A stretch of 47,219 bases of DNA from Alphaproteobacteria bacterium. GTDB lineage: Bacteria > Pseudomonadota > Alphaproteobacteria > Rs-D84. The notes under the pieces were generated by a model. The model worked only from the letters and a program-made list of their open reading frames with translations. It had not been told where the DNA came from and did no database searches. Below, piece after piece: positions 32,615 to 40,354 of this stretch. The first letter of the stretch is position 1; each line of letters begins with the position of its first letter. The translations under genes were made by a program, and so were the position numbers. The DNA lies in the NCBI GenBank assembly GCA_009783855.1, contig WRCO01000006.1, positions 1-47,219 of the forward strand, read 5' to 3'.

Positions 32615-33598
32615 TCATAAATTTTTGGAAAACACCCGCAAACTGGCCTTTCGTCCGTGGATAAGGACTTTATGCCCGGCGGTTTCGGAAAGCGCCGGTT
32701 GTACGGGCATTTCTATATCCCGCGCGGTAAGTAATACAAGCCTTCCGCCGGGTTTCAAGATGCGCGCGAATTCCGCCATCACGCGCGGATAAAAATCCGC
32801 ATCAATATCGGTATGCAGCCCCCACGGCGGGTCGGTCACGATTGCGCTGGCAAAATTATCGTCGAATTTATTTTCCAAAAAATTCCCGATTTTTATAAAG
32901 AACGATTTTTGAATCTTGGAATTTTTTATAGACCGCGCGCGCAGGCGCAGGTCTGCAATTATTTCCGGGTCTATGTCCGCCGCGAATATTCCGCGATACG
33001 GCATCATCCGCGCGCGCGTCAATGCAATCGCGCCGGACCCGCAAAACGGGTCGATGAATATGTCGTCTTCTTTGGGTGCGCTGGCGCGGCAGAGAGCCGC
33101 GGCGACATGCGATTCCAATTCGCCCGGTGCCGTTGTTTGCGATGGGGTTAAGCGTTGCATGAAAAATCCCGCGCCGTCTTCGCGTACGGAAATCCAGAAT
33201 TCCACATCGCCGTGCCCGGAACGAAAGCGCAGCCGTGTGCGATTGGCGACGGCGTCGACAAGTCGCGCCTTTGACGCGCCATCGATTTTCACAGGCGTAT
33301 TCCGATAAGAAAACGACAGATGAAAATCCCGCGCTTTCCACGGCGCATGAATTTTGGGCGTGTTTTCGGCCAGACGCGCGGCAAATTCTTCAAGGTTTTT
33401 AACACCGGCGGCTTCGCCAAGGACCAGGAATGAATTCTTGAAATATTTTATTTCGCGGATTACATCCGGCTTTGCGGGCGTGTCGTATACAATCGCGCCT
33501 TCCAAAACCTTTGCGTTGTCCAATTGAATATCCGCCGCCAGGAATTCATGGACAAGTTTTTCAAACCCGGCGGCAAAAGATGAATAGTATTTCGGCAT
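32615..33598 (-). CDS. THUMP-type RNA methyltransferase (RlmL/Trm14-like)
   Basis: Probable SAM-dependent methyltransferase for a guanine N2 in rRNA or tRNA. The C-terminal half has the SAM site DPFCGSGAIALTRARMM (about 187-203) and the catalytic DPPWG (about 255); the N-terminal half reads like ferredoxin/THUMP domains. The exact target cannot be assigned. The ATG at 33598 lies six bases after TATAAT with no Shine-Dalgarno, so a leaderless mRNA is possible. It is followed by ppa. Confidence 0.82.
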   Translation of the reverse strand: MPKYYSSFAAGFEKLVHEFLAADIQLDNAKVLEGAIVYDTPAKPDVIREIKYFKNSFLVLGEAAGVKNLEEFAARLAENTPKIHAPWKARDFHLSFSYRNTPVKIDGASKARLVDAVANRTRLRFRSGHGDVEFWISVREDGAGFFMQRLTPSQTTAPGELESHVAAALCRASAPKEDDIFIDPFCGSGAIALTRARMMPYRGIFAADIDPEIIADLRLRARSIKNSKIQKSFFIKIGNFLENKFDDNFASAIVTDPPWGLHTDIDADFYPRVMAEFARILKPGGRLVLLTARDIEMPVQPALSETAGHKVLIHGRKASLRVFSKNL

Positions 33599-33604
33599 AA
33601 TGCC

Positions 33605-33610
33605 ATTATA
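33605..33610 (-). promoter_or_regulatory. -10 box with leaderless spacing (methyltransferase)
   Basis: Minus-strand TATAAT, then six bases, then ATG. The -35 region (GATGAA) is poor, so only the -10 supports it. Confidence 0.45.
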
Positions 33611-33648
33611 TAGTGTTTTTTCTTGAATTCATCTGTTTTGTGCGTTAT

Positions 33649-33768
33649 CGTGCTGGTGACTGGTGCTGGTGACTTGTGGTTCGGTTGTCGCCAAAGCACC
33701 GCCCATTATTTCTGGCAGTGGTTCGAAATATAGCAAACCACGAACTGCCGGCACGAACCACCAGCACG
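33649..33768. repeat. word-repeat inverted repeat in the efp leader
   Basis: Arms 33649-33682 and 33735-33768 (34 bases, words GTGCTGGTGAC and relatives) pair at 24 of 34 positions without gaps, the outer 10 perfectly (CGTGCTGGTG / CACCAGCACG). They end 10 bases before the efp ATG; GAGG is at the right edge. Confidence 0.85.
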
Positions 33769-33778
33769 AGGTAAAAAA

Positions 33779-34348
33779 ATGGCATCATACACAGCAAATG
33801 ACATTCGCGTCGGATGGGTGATTTCCCACAACGGCAAAAGATATTCCGTAACGTCAATCATGAAAGTAAAACCGGGCAAGGGCGGGGCGTTTGTCCAATG
33901 CGACCTTCGCGATGTTGACGCCGGCACCAAAAGCGGCGAACGGTTCCGGTCCGAAGACAAGGTTGAAAAACTTATGGTCGAAGACGTAAAGTGCCAATTT
34001 ATGTACAACGACGGCGCGGATTGCTTTTTTATGAATTTATCCGATTATGAACAGTTTGCAATGCCGACGGAATCGCTTGGCGAATCGGTAAAATTCTTGC
34101 AACCGGAAATGGAAGTGATGGCAAGCTTTATATCAGGCGCGCCGGTATCCGTATCTTTGCCAAAGACAATAATCGCAACGATTGAAGAGACCGAACCCGC
34201 ATTAAAAGGCCAAACCGTATCCGGAAGCGGCGGCAAGCCGGCCATACTGGACAACGGCATCCGCGTTCAGGTTCCGGTGTTCATAGAACAGGGCGAAAGA
34301 ATTGTTGTGAACACTGAGAGCTTGGAATACGTAGAACGCGCGAAATGA
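33779..34348 (+). CDS. efp: elongation factor P
   Basis: Ribosome-binding factor that rescues stalling on consecutive prolines. The 189-residue product has the KOW-like N-domain with the loop KPGKGGAF, Lys 34 at the tip being the position modified in many bacteria, and two OB domains (PVSVSLPKTIIATIEETEP, the C-terminal VNTESLEYVERAK). GAGG lies before the ATG. A long imperfect hairpin forms the leader. EpmA or other modification enzymes are not in the window. Confidence 0.96.
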   Translation: MASYTANDIRVGWVISHNGKRYSVTSIMKVKPGKGGAFVQCDLRDVDAGTKSGERFRSEDKVEKLMVEDVKCQFMYNDGADCFFMNLSDYEQFAMPTESLGESVKFLQPEMEVMASFISGAPVSVSLPKTIIATIEETEPALKGQTVSGSGGKPAILDNGIRVQVPVFIEQGERIVVNTESLEYVERAK

Positions 34349-34376
34349 AAAATCCGCCCGATGGGCGGTTTTTTTA
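34349..34376 (+). terminator. efp terminator
   Basis: CCGCCC / GGGCGG stem with a GAT loop and a run of T, directly after the stop codon. Confidence 0.9.
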
Positions 34377-34412
34377 TGATATAATGCCCGGTAGAGAAGA
34401 GGTGTTATAATC

Positions 34413-35366
34413 ATGAAGCCTAATATATATACCGCGCGTGGTGTTTTGCTTGCCACCGTGATTTTATTTCCGACTTTATCGAATGCCAACGAGATTCCGC
34501 TTAGCCAGGCGATTGCAAACGCGCGCGAAGAATGCGTGGGCATTTCGTCCGAACTGAACCGGATGAAAACCATGGCGGGAATCGGCACCGCGGTCGGCGG
34601 CGTCGGAACGCTTGCCGCCGGCGGCGCAGCCTATGCCGGATTTGCAAGGGCAAGGGTGGACAGAGAAATTTCGTCTTTGCAGGCAATGGCTGAAATAAAT
34701 AATCGGGAACCCGGGGCGGTAACGTTTGCACCGGACATAAGGGAACAGATTGCGGCCGGGGTAAGAGAATTGGCGTTTGATGACGAACCTGTGGATTCCA
34801 GACTTCAAGAATTGGAAGACAGGTCCCGCACCCTTGGCCATTGGCGCACGGGTCTTATGGCGGGAAGTACCGCAACCAACGTTGCCGGCGCGGTCATTGC
34901 CGGCGGCAACCGCGTGCGCGGCGATTTGCGAAGCCAGATAAGAGCGTGCATAAACGCAACAAACGCCGTACAGCGTGCCGCCATGCAGGAACGGATGAAC
35001 CATAACCCGGACAATGCCATGATTGCCCGCGCGAACAACATAGTCGAAAGATGCGGCGAATGGGTCACTGTTGACGTAAGCAGTATCAATGACCGCGCAT
35101 CCGGCGCAATGACGGCAAGCATAGTCGGCGCAGGCGCAGGCGCCGCCGGAACCATTGCATCCGCGCAAGCCAATACCAACCGCGTGCGCGAAGACCGTAC
35201 GGAAGAGGGACAGAGGCGCGGAACCAACCTTAACACCACCGCGAACGTTCTTGCCGTTGCGACCGGTGTCGCATCATTGACCGCAACGGTGTTCAGCGCA
35301 ACGCAGATTCGTGTGATTAACAGGGCGTCGTCGGTGTCGGACGCGTGCGAAAATTCTTTCAGATAA
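34413..35366 (+). CDS. secreted or membrane-associated protein with Gly/Ala-rich hydrophobic segments
   Basis: Not recognised. Signal peptide (about 1-25, NANA end). There are three Gly/Ala/Thr-rich hydrophobic stretches (IGTAVGGVGTLAAGGAAYAG, AGSTATNVAGAVIAGG, SIVGAGAGAAGTIASAQA), each near an Arg-rich helix (ARARVDREI, NRVRGDLRSQ, NRVREDRTE). This looks like a triple repeat of glycine-zipper hairpins. A few Cys (C41, C176, C212 and C313 by approximate count) could form disulfides. AGAGG is upstream and a -10 (TATAAT) lies at 34380-34385. Followed 10 bases later by the next secreted protein, so probably an operon. Confidence 0.75.
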   Translation: MKPNIYTARGVLLATVILFPTLSNANEIPLSQAIANAREECVGISSELNRMKTMAGIGTAVGGVGTLAAGGAAYAGFARARVDREISSLQAMAEINNREPGAVTFAPDIREQIAAGVRELAFDDEPVDSRLQELEDRSRTLGHWRTGLMAGSTATNVAGAVIAGGNRVRGDLRSQIRACINATNAVQRAAMQERMNHNPDNAMIARANNIVERCGEWVTVDVSSINDRASGAMTASIVGAGAGAAGTIASAQANTNRVREDRTEEGQRRGTNLNTTANVLAVATGVASLTATVFSATQIRVINRASSVSDACENSFR

Positions 35367-35376
35367 AGGTGCCGAT

Positions 35377-36768
35377 ATGAAAAAAATTATAACAAGTCTG
35401 ATTTTGGTTTTTGCGCTGGCCGTCAGGTCGGCCGGGGCCGATACAGGTCGGGAAATTAATTTTGACACGCCGATTGGGTGGATTGGTGCAGAGCTTATCG
35501 AAGCTATGAACAGGGCCGGTATGTCAGAGGGACAAAAGCACTTTTTTGTGGAATTGGTGCTTACCGATCTTGATGTTCGTAACCGGCCCACTTCGCTTGC
35601 CCAATTGGCAAACATGATGTCGCATGCGTTGGTGTTGGGGAACAATTACGATTATCTGATTCATCGACAAAACCGCACTCTGCAACCGTTGCTCCATAGA
35701 AGGGTAAGGTCAAGAGAAGACAATCGTGTGGTGACGGAAAGATTTCTTAACGTGCTTGTAGAAATTGTACAAGAAAACAAGGGTGACGTGATAATTTTGC
35801 GCGGTCATCCGGATTGCGCGGAGGACCCGGAAAACCCGCCGCCGCCGGCAAAGGTTCGCCTGTGCCAACTGTTGGTAACGGAACACGGATTTACAAACAG
35901 CCCGATTAATTGCAAGGATACCGGTTTGTATTGCTGGATAACAGACGGGACAACAACAATTGAATGTGAAAGTGGCGGAATAGGCATGCCGCCGACATGC
36001 GAAAAAAGACAGGGTAATGTCGCCGTATCCCTTGAATGCGAGCGTATGCGCGCAGTGCTTGAAATGGCCCCGCTTTTGGAGGCGAACAGGAATGCAGTGA
36101 TAGGCGCATGCGGCGGGACCAGAGATACCAACAACTTTATAAGCACCACGGTGTTTGAGCATTGCAGGCGTCAAATGACAGAACAAACAGACAGAAGAAG
36201 CGTCGACAGCTTGCAGAATCGTTGCGAGGCGGCCGGTGTTACAGGAAGCGCTTTGGCGGAAGTGGTCACCGCTGGTCTCATGCACCTTTGCAATCAAGCA
36301 ATAGCGGCGGCCAGGGAAAATAATTTTTCAGACCATCATATGAGAGTGGCGGAAGAAAACTGTATATTCGAAATTCAAGAATTCGGTCTCGGCGCACGCT
36401 TGACATCGGCGGTAAGAAGTCGCCTTAACATCCGACAAGGGGATGCAAGAAGGGCGTTGAACGACTTGCTGTGGGACAGGTGCAGAATGCATGTCCTTGC
36501 CATTAATGACAGCGCGACCGAGCAAAGCTATCGAACCGCGTTGCGCCATTGTGATGGCATGTCGGAACAGGCGACCAGGGCGCACACCAACGAATGTCAA
36601 AGACGGCTTAACAATTTTGAAAGCAGGATTACGGGCTCTAACAGACCGGGTGCCCATGAATACACCGCCGCCAGAGAAATATGCAACAGCGGCGACAGAG
36701 GACGCAGACAAGAATTTATCGGACGGTTGAACGAGCTTGAAAGGCTTTATGGCCAGGTAAGACGATAA
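35377..36768 (+). CDS. secreted cysteine-containing protein, 463 aa
   Basis: Not recognised. It has a signal peptide (about 1-21, RSAGA end) and then a mostly helical polar protein with about 16 Cys spaced through the C-terminal two thirds (CEKRQ, CERMR, CGGT, EHCRRQ, NRCEA, HLCNQ, ENCIFE, DRCRM, RHCDG, NECQRR). No catalytic motif is visible. It is 10 bases downstream of the 34413 gene and both end at the terminator at 36781, so they form a two-gene envelope operon of unknown function. Confidence 0.78.
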   Translation: MKKIITSLILVFALAVRSAGADTGREINFDTPIGWIGAELIEAMNRAGMSEGQKHFFVELVLTDLDVRNRPTSLAQLANMMSHALVLGNNYDYLIHRQNRTLQPLLHRRVRSREDNRVVTERFLNVLVEIVQENKGDVIILRGHPDCAEDPENPPPPAKVRLCQLLVTEHGFTNSPINCKDTGLYCWITDGTTTIECESGGIGMPPTCEKRQGNVAVSLECERMRAVLEMAPLLEANRNAVIGACGGTRDTNNFISTTVFEHCRRQMTEQTDRRSVDSLQNRCEAAGVTGSALAEVVTAGLMHLCNQAIAAARENNFSDHHMRVAEENCIFEIQEFGLGARLTSAVRSRLNIRQGDARRALNDLLWDRCRMHVLAINDSATEQSYRTALRHCDGMSEQATRAHTNECQRRLNNFESRITGSNRPGAHEYTAAREICNSGDRGRRQEFIGRLNELERLYGQVRR

Positions 36769-36780
36769 GTGTTATATGAG

Positions 36781-36805
36781 AAACCCGCGCGTCGCGCGGG
36801 GTTTT
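36781..36805. terminator. terminator shared by convergent genes
   Basis: CCCGCGC / GCGCGGG stem with GTC loop and A- and T-rich flanks. It overlaps the 3' end of the leftward RHH gene by two bases. Confidence 0.88.
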
Positions 36806-37037
36806 ATTTCGCGGGTTTTGGGTCTTCTATATTGGCAAGCGAATAAAGCACCGAAGATATCAATGACTGGTATGGCACATGCTGCTCGGCGGCAAGTTTT
36901 TTTATATTGTCCAGAATCGGTTTCGGAATCCGCATATTAATTACACAGTCCGATTTATTAAAGGCCCGAAACACCGCATATTCTTTAAGCAGAGTTTCAA
37001 TGTTCATCACGAACAATTGTTGCATTACATTTGGCAT
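36804..37037 (-). CDS. ribbon-helix-helix (CopG/Arc-like) regulator
   Basis: Small DNA-binding protein. The core VINMRIPKPILDNIKKLAAE then VPYQSLISSVLYSLA has the beta-strand plus two-helix pattern of CopG/BrnA-type RHH antitoxins, which usually autoregulate. Start uncertain: the frame runs to 37127, but that part contains a -10 box and lacks Met; ATG 37037 with a weak GAG is chosen (77 residues). No toxin gene is adjacent on either side, so it looks like an orphan regulator. GTATTTAC repeats surround its promoter. Confidence 0.7.
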   Translation of the reverse strand: MPNVMQQLFVMNIETLLKEYAVFRAFNKSDCVINMRIPKPILDNIKKLAAEQHVPYQSLISSVLYSLANIEDPKPAK

Positions 37038-37140
37038 GGTTTGCTCGCTTTGCTTGCAGTCGAAAGTAGACAGCAGAGGGCACAAGGTCTTTCTATCAAA
37101 TGCTTTCCGCCTTCTATTATATACCAATGACTACACGACA

Positions 37141-37181
37141 GTATTTACGCATGACTATAACATTGTATTTACAGTTGTCAA
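37141..37181 (-). promoter_or_regulatory. promoter and possible operator of the RHH gene
   Basis: Minus-strand TTGACA (37176-37181), 16-base spacer, TATAGT (37154-37159). GTATTTAC occurs at 37141-37148 and 37165-37172, 24 bases apart, flanking the -10, as expected for an autoregulating RHH protein. Binding is inferred. Confidence 0.55.
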
Positions 37182-37226
37182 TACATTTGTGCGGACGGGT
37201 GTAATGGCGGCCGTGTGGGCGTTTGT

Positions 37227-37382
37227 AAGGGCATAGGGCATAAGGCATATGGCATAAAAAGTGAGGCGCAAAACTTGCAATTTTGGTTTTCAGCGTATAA
37301 TATTCCCGTGTTAAAAAAGGAAAGTTCATGTTCAGGAAATTTTTGTTCGCCCTATGCCTTGTGCCTTGTGCCCTATGCCTTG
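37227..37382. repeat. word-repeat inverted repeat flanking the tolB start
   Basis: Arm 1 (37227-37256, words GGGCATA/AGGCATA) and arm 2 (37353-37382, words TATGCC) are complementary at 25 of 30 positions without gaps. Arm 2 encodes the TolB signal-peptide core. Between them lie a -10 (TATAAT, 37296-37301), an AAAGGAAAG and the ATG; if that promoter is used, arm 1 is not transcribed. Confidence 0.85.
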
Positions 37383-38653
37383 GTCCCGCGCATGCCGAAC
37401 TTCGTGTCGATATTGTCGCCGGCAATATTGAACCGATACCGATTGCCATACAGCGTTTTGAATTTTCGCGCGGCGACGATGCCATCGCCCGCGAAATTCG
37501 CGAAGTGGTTGAAAACAACCTTCGTTCGACCGGGTTGTTCCGCATAATAAATCTTGACGCGCATCCACAGCGCGTGCGCATGGACGAAATGCCGCGGTTC
37601 GACGACTGGATGGCAATCCGTGCGCAAGTATTGGTGCAAGCGCGCCTTACACGCGACGGCGACAGGTACCGGCTTCAATTCTATATGTGGGACATAAACG
37701 GCCGCGAACAGATAGAGGCGCAGATTCTTGTGTCGTCGCGCGCATCGCACCGCCGCCTTGGGCACATTATGTCGGACGCGATATACGAACGGCTTACCGG
37801 CGAAATCGGATATTTCGATACTCAGATTATTTTCATCGCCGAAACCGGCACCATGGACGCGCGCGTAAAACGCATGGCGGTCATGGACCAAGACGGCCAC
37901 GGATTCCGATTCATATCGGATGCGAATACTTTCGTTATGTCGCCGCATTTTTCACCCAATATGCAGACGGTCATATTCCTTTCGTTCCGAAACGACGACC
38001 CGACGGTATGGTCGCTGGACATGAATACCGGAGAACAGCGGCGGCTTGGCCAATTCGGCGGAATGACTTTTGCCCCGCGCTTTTCGCCGGACGGCAAACG
38101 CGTCGCGTTGTCCATGGCAAGCCGCGGCGGTGCGACGAATATTTACGAATATGATTTGGAAACGCGGACGCTGCGCCAGCTTACGTCCGGCAATACTATA
38201 AACACTTCGCCAAGCTATTCGCCGTGCGGCCGAAAGATGGCGTTCAATTCCACGCGGTCGGGCGCGCAACAGATTCACATACTTGACCTTGAAACCATGG
38301 TTGAAACCCGCATATCGTTCGGAAGCGGCCGCTATGCCACGCCGGCATGGTCGCCGGACGGAAATTTCATCGCGTTTACAAGAATCGACCGCGGAACGTT
38401 CTTTATCGGAATAATGGACCCGCGCGGACGTAATGAAAGAATCCTTGCAAGCGGATGGTTTATGGAGGCACCGTCGTGGGCGCCCGGGTCGCGCCGCGTG
38501 GTGTATCACCAGACAGAGCGCGGTGAAAACGACGACACCGTCCGGATAAGCAGAATACGAAGCGTCGACATATCCGGCCAGAACGATTATGAAATAAAAC
38601 TTCCCGACGGCATTTCCGGCACAGCCGCGACATGGTCGCCAAGGCTTCCGTGA
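37328..38653 (+). CDS. tolB: Tol-Pal system protein TolB
   Basis: Periplasmic beta-propeller that links the Tol machine to Pal at the outer membrane during division. The 441 residues have a signal peptide cut after AHA (residue 23), an N-terminal alpha/beta domain (VDIVAGNIEPIPIAIQRFE) and propeller blades with the SPDG-type repeats (FSPDGKRVALSM, YSPCGRKMAFNST, WSPDGNFIAFTR). AAAGGA precedes the ATG at 37328. It is separated from tolQRA and pal, and is followed by plsC 25 bases later. Confidence 0.95.
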   Translation: MFRKFLFALCLVPCALCLGPAHAELRVDIVAGNIEPIPIAIQRFEFSRGDDAIAREIREVVENNLRSTGLFRIINLDAHPQRVRMDEMPRFDDWMAIRAQVLVQARLTRDGDRYRLQFYMWDINGREQIEAQILVSSRASHRRLGHIMSDAIYERLTGEIGYFDTQIIFIAETGTMDARVKRMAVMDQDGHGFRFISDANTFVMSPHFSPNMQTVIFLSFRNDDPTVWSLDMNTGEQRRLGQFGGMTFAPRFSPDGKRVALSMASRGGATNIYEYDLETRTLRQLTSGNTINTSPSYSPCGRKMAFNSTRSGAQQIHILDLETMVETRISFGSGRYATPAWSPDGNFIAFTRIDRGTFFIGIMDPRGRNERILASGWFMEAPSWAPGSRRVVYHQTERGENDDTVRISRIRSVDISGQNDYEIKLPDGISGTAATWSPRLP

Positions 38654-38677
38654 AGCGTAAGACGTAAGGCGTAAGAC
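38652..38677 (+). repeat. direct word repeat in the tolB-plsC spacer
   Basis: The 25-base gap is almost only CGTAAG/ACGTAAGGCG words in tandem. It leaves no ordinary Shine-Dalgarno at a usual distance before plsC. Confidence 0.6.
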
Positions 38678-38678
38678 G

Positions 38679-39359
38679 ATGTTCAGAACAATACTTGTAA
38701 ATCTTTTATTCTTCCTTTGGATGATTTTAATTTCGCCGCTGGTGCTTGTCGGGCTTTTGTCGACAAGACTTTTGCGCCAGGTTGCGCGGGTCGTAGTCGG
38801 CGGAGTTCTTTTTATCGCGCGCGCAGTCGGCGGAATTAAAATCGAAATCCATAACGCGCGCTATGCCTTTGTCGCAATCAAATCAAAACGACCGGTTGTC
38901 GCGTCAAAACATATGTCCGTTTTGGAGACCGGCGTTCTTTTGATATTCGTTCCGGATTCGTTTTTTGTGATAAAGCGCGAATTGATGTGGCTTCCCATTT
39001 ACGGGTGGGCTTTTTGGCGGCTTGGCATGGTTCCGGTCAATCGCAAGGCCGGCGCGACGAATATGGCCGCGCTTGCAGAGCGCGTCCGGCGTCGAATCGC
39101 GTCTGGAGGCACGCTTGTGATTTTTCCCGAAGGCACGCGGGCGCGTCCCGGCACGCCGGTCAGAATCCGCGGCGGAATCCTGCATATCGCGCGGACATTG
39201 GAAATTCCCATTTTGCCGGTCGGATGCGACACCGGATTATATTGGCCGAAGCGCGGACGGGTGTCGCCCGGCACTGCGAATATCTGGTTCGAACAGATTT
39301 TGCCGCATGACGCCACGGCCGAAGAAATCGCAAACGTGATTGGAAAACACAGCGCTTGA
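38679..39359 (+). CDS. plsC: 1-acyl-sn-glycerol-3-phosphate acyltransferase
   Basis: Membrane enzyme making phosphatidic acid from lysophosphatidic acid. The 226-residue product has N-terminal hydrophobic helices, the catalytic H78-x4-E83 in KHMSVLET (a variant of the usual H-x4-D), and the acceptor-site motif FPEGTRARPG. The H-x4-E form is known in alphaproteobacterial homologues. It lies 25 bases after tolB, probably in one operon, and ends at a terminator. Confidence 0.92.
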   Translation: MFRTILVNLLFFLWMILISPLVLVGLLSTRLLRQVARVVVGGVLFIARAVGGIKIEIHNARYAFVAIKSKRPVVASKHMSVLETGVLLIFVPDSFFVIKRELMWLPIYGWAFWRLGMVPVNRKAGATNMAALAERVRRRIASGGTLVIFPEGTRARPGTPVRIRGGILHIARTLEIPILPVGCDTGLYWPKRGRVSPGTANIWFEQILPHDATAEEIANVIGKHSA

Positions 39360-39387
39360 AAAAAACACCCCTTGGGGTGTTTTTTTA
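39360..39387. terminator. terminator after plsC
   Basis: Stem ACACCCC / GGGGTGT with a TT loop, A-run before and T-run after; usable from both strands between convergent genes. Confidence 0.92.
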
Positions 39388-39406
39388 TAAGGAGATATGC
39401 GCTCGC

Positions 39407-40036
39407 TTAAAACTGCATATTCCAGCCCGCCTTGGCAGTAAAGGCGCTTTGCGTTCCGAAAGACGCGCCCGCGTTAAACGCGTGGTTGCTGCCGGTTCTT
39501 ATGACTCCGCCAAGCGCCATCGCCGCCTGTGAATTGTAATAGCCGGTTCCTATGCCAATGGAAAAGTTTTTGCCGGCGTCAAGATGATTGTTCAGCCCGG
39601 TCAAGGCCGTCGCCGCGGCGATGCCGCCGGAAAGCTCTTTGCTTTGTTTTTCAATCCTGTCGCTCAAGTTATCCAAACGGTTGTTAAAAACGGCGGCATA
39701 AAGCCCAACTTCTTCAGACAGAGACGCCACCTGATTGTTCGTATAAATTGCGGCGCGGAACAGCGTGTCGTTCGCCGATGCTTGGATTCCGTTCGCTATT
39801 TCATCAGCCATTGCTTCAAACGGTGTACCGTCCAACATATCCGCTATTTGTTCACGTCCGGCGAAATCGTCGTTCAACAAAAGCGTGCGCAGTTCGTCGC
39901 TTTCATAGATTTCGTTATACGTCATGGTCAATTCCTCCGAGCTTGTCGCGATTCCTGTCCAGCTTGCATTCGCCGCGCCGGTCATCACGCCAATCACGGC
40001 TGTGCATGTTAACAATTTTTTCTTTGTTATTGTCAT
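39407..40036 (-). CDS. short YadA-anchor (trimeric autotransporter-like) protein
   Basis: Outer-membrane protein with a signal peptide (about 1-24, ANA end), a polar helical stalk (about 30-120) and a C-terminal YadA-type anchor. The anchor has heptads (LSDRIEKQSKELSGGIAAA), then TALTGLNNH, then beta strands ending AGWNMQF with a terminal Phe. The passenger is only about 100 residues, with no head repeats, so it is a minimal member. It starts 24 bases after a terminator on the same strand that ends the candidate RNA; AAGGAAA precedes the ATG. Likely a trimer in the outer membrane. Confidence 0.82.
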   Translation of the reverse strand: MTITKKKLLTCTAVIGVMTGAANASWTGIATSSEELTMTYNEIYESDELRTLLLNDDFAGREQIADMLDGTPFEAMADEIANGIQASANDTLFRAAIYTNNQVASLSEEVGLYAAVFNNRLDNLSDRIEKQSKELSGGIAAATALTGLNNHLDAGKNFSIGIGTGYYNSQAAMALGGVIRTGSNHAFNAGASFGTQSAFTAKAGWNMQF

Positions 40037-40059
40037 AAGGGTTTCCTTTGTTGTGGATT

Positions 40060-40087
40060 AAAAAAGACACCTGGATGTGCAGGTGTC
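40060..40087 (-). terminator. terminator of the candidate RNA
   Basis: Minus-strand GACACCT / AGGTGTC stem followed by six U. If the RNA is a leader, this would be an attenuator of the YadA-like gene. Confidence 0.85.
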
Positions 40088-40299
40088 GGGGAGTTCAAAA
40101 AATCACACATAAATATGACCCCGCTGGTTTTTGGGTTACCCCTGTTTTATAACCGGCGGCTCCCCGACCAAACGGGGACTGCATAATAAAAAAACGCGTA
40201 TCCGCGCGATTTATTATGCTTGCGGATGTCAGCACAAGTGCTTGTGCAATTTATGTGAGAGCTTTTTGAAGGCCCCGAACACACATCCCTGTGAGTTCA
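40060..40299 (-). ncRNA. candidate structured RNA or 5' leader (about 240 nt)
   Basis: In a 318-base region without genes. The minus strand has a promoter, then a run of strong hairpins. These are GGATGT / ACATCC closing an arm with GCACAAG / CTTGTGC; a perfect 10-bp GCATAATAAA / TTTATTATGC stem; CCCCG / CGGGG; and CCGC-GGTT / AACC-GCGG around a GNRA-type GGG-GTAA-CCC. The 8-bp TCGGGGAG / CTCCCCGA can also close over the last of these. It ends in a terminator (GACACCT / AGGTGTC plus six U) 23 bases before the YadA-like gene. It may be an sRNA or an attenuating leader. It does not match 6S, SRP, tmRNA, RNase P or a riboswitch I know. Confidence 0.55.
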
Positions 40300-40305
40300 T
40301 CCGTG

Positions 40306-40335
40306 ATGATAGTCTAACGCAGAGGGTATTGTCAA
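40306..40335 (-). promoter_or_regulatory. promoter of the candidate RNA
   Basis: Minus-strand TTGACA (40330-40335), 18-base spacer, TATCAT (40306-40311), giving a start near 40299. Confidence 0.65.
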
Positions 40336-40354
40336 TGCATAATTGAAGATATTT

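Noticed and set aside
33720-33760. tRNA-like T-arm (GGTTCGAAA)
   Set aside because: No acceptor stem, anticodon arm or CCA end around it; it is part of the efp leader repeat.
36804-37127. Toxin-antitoxin module
   Set aside because: No toxin-sized ORF with support lies next to the RHH gene.
40060-40299. 6S RNA, SRP RNA, tmRNA or RNase P RNA
   Set aside because: None of the diagnostic sequences of these RNAs was found, so only 'candidate structured RNA' is claimed.
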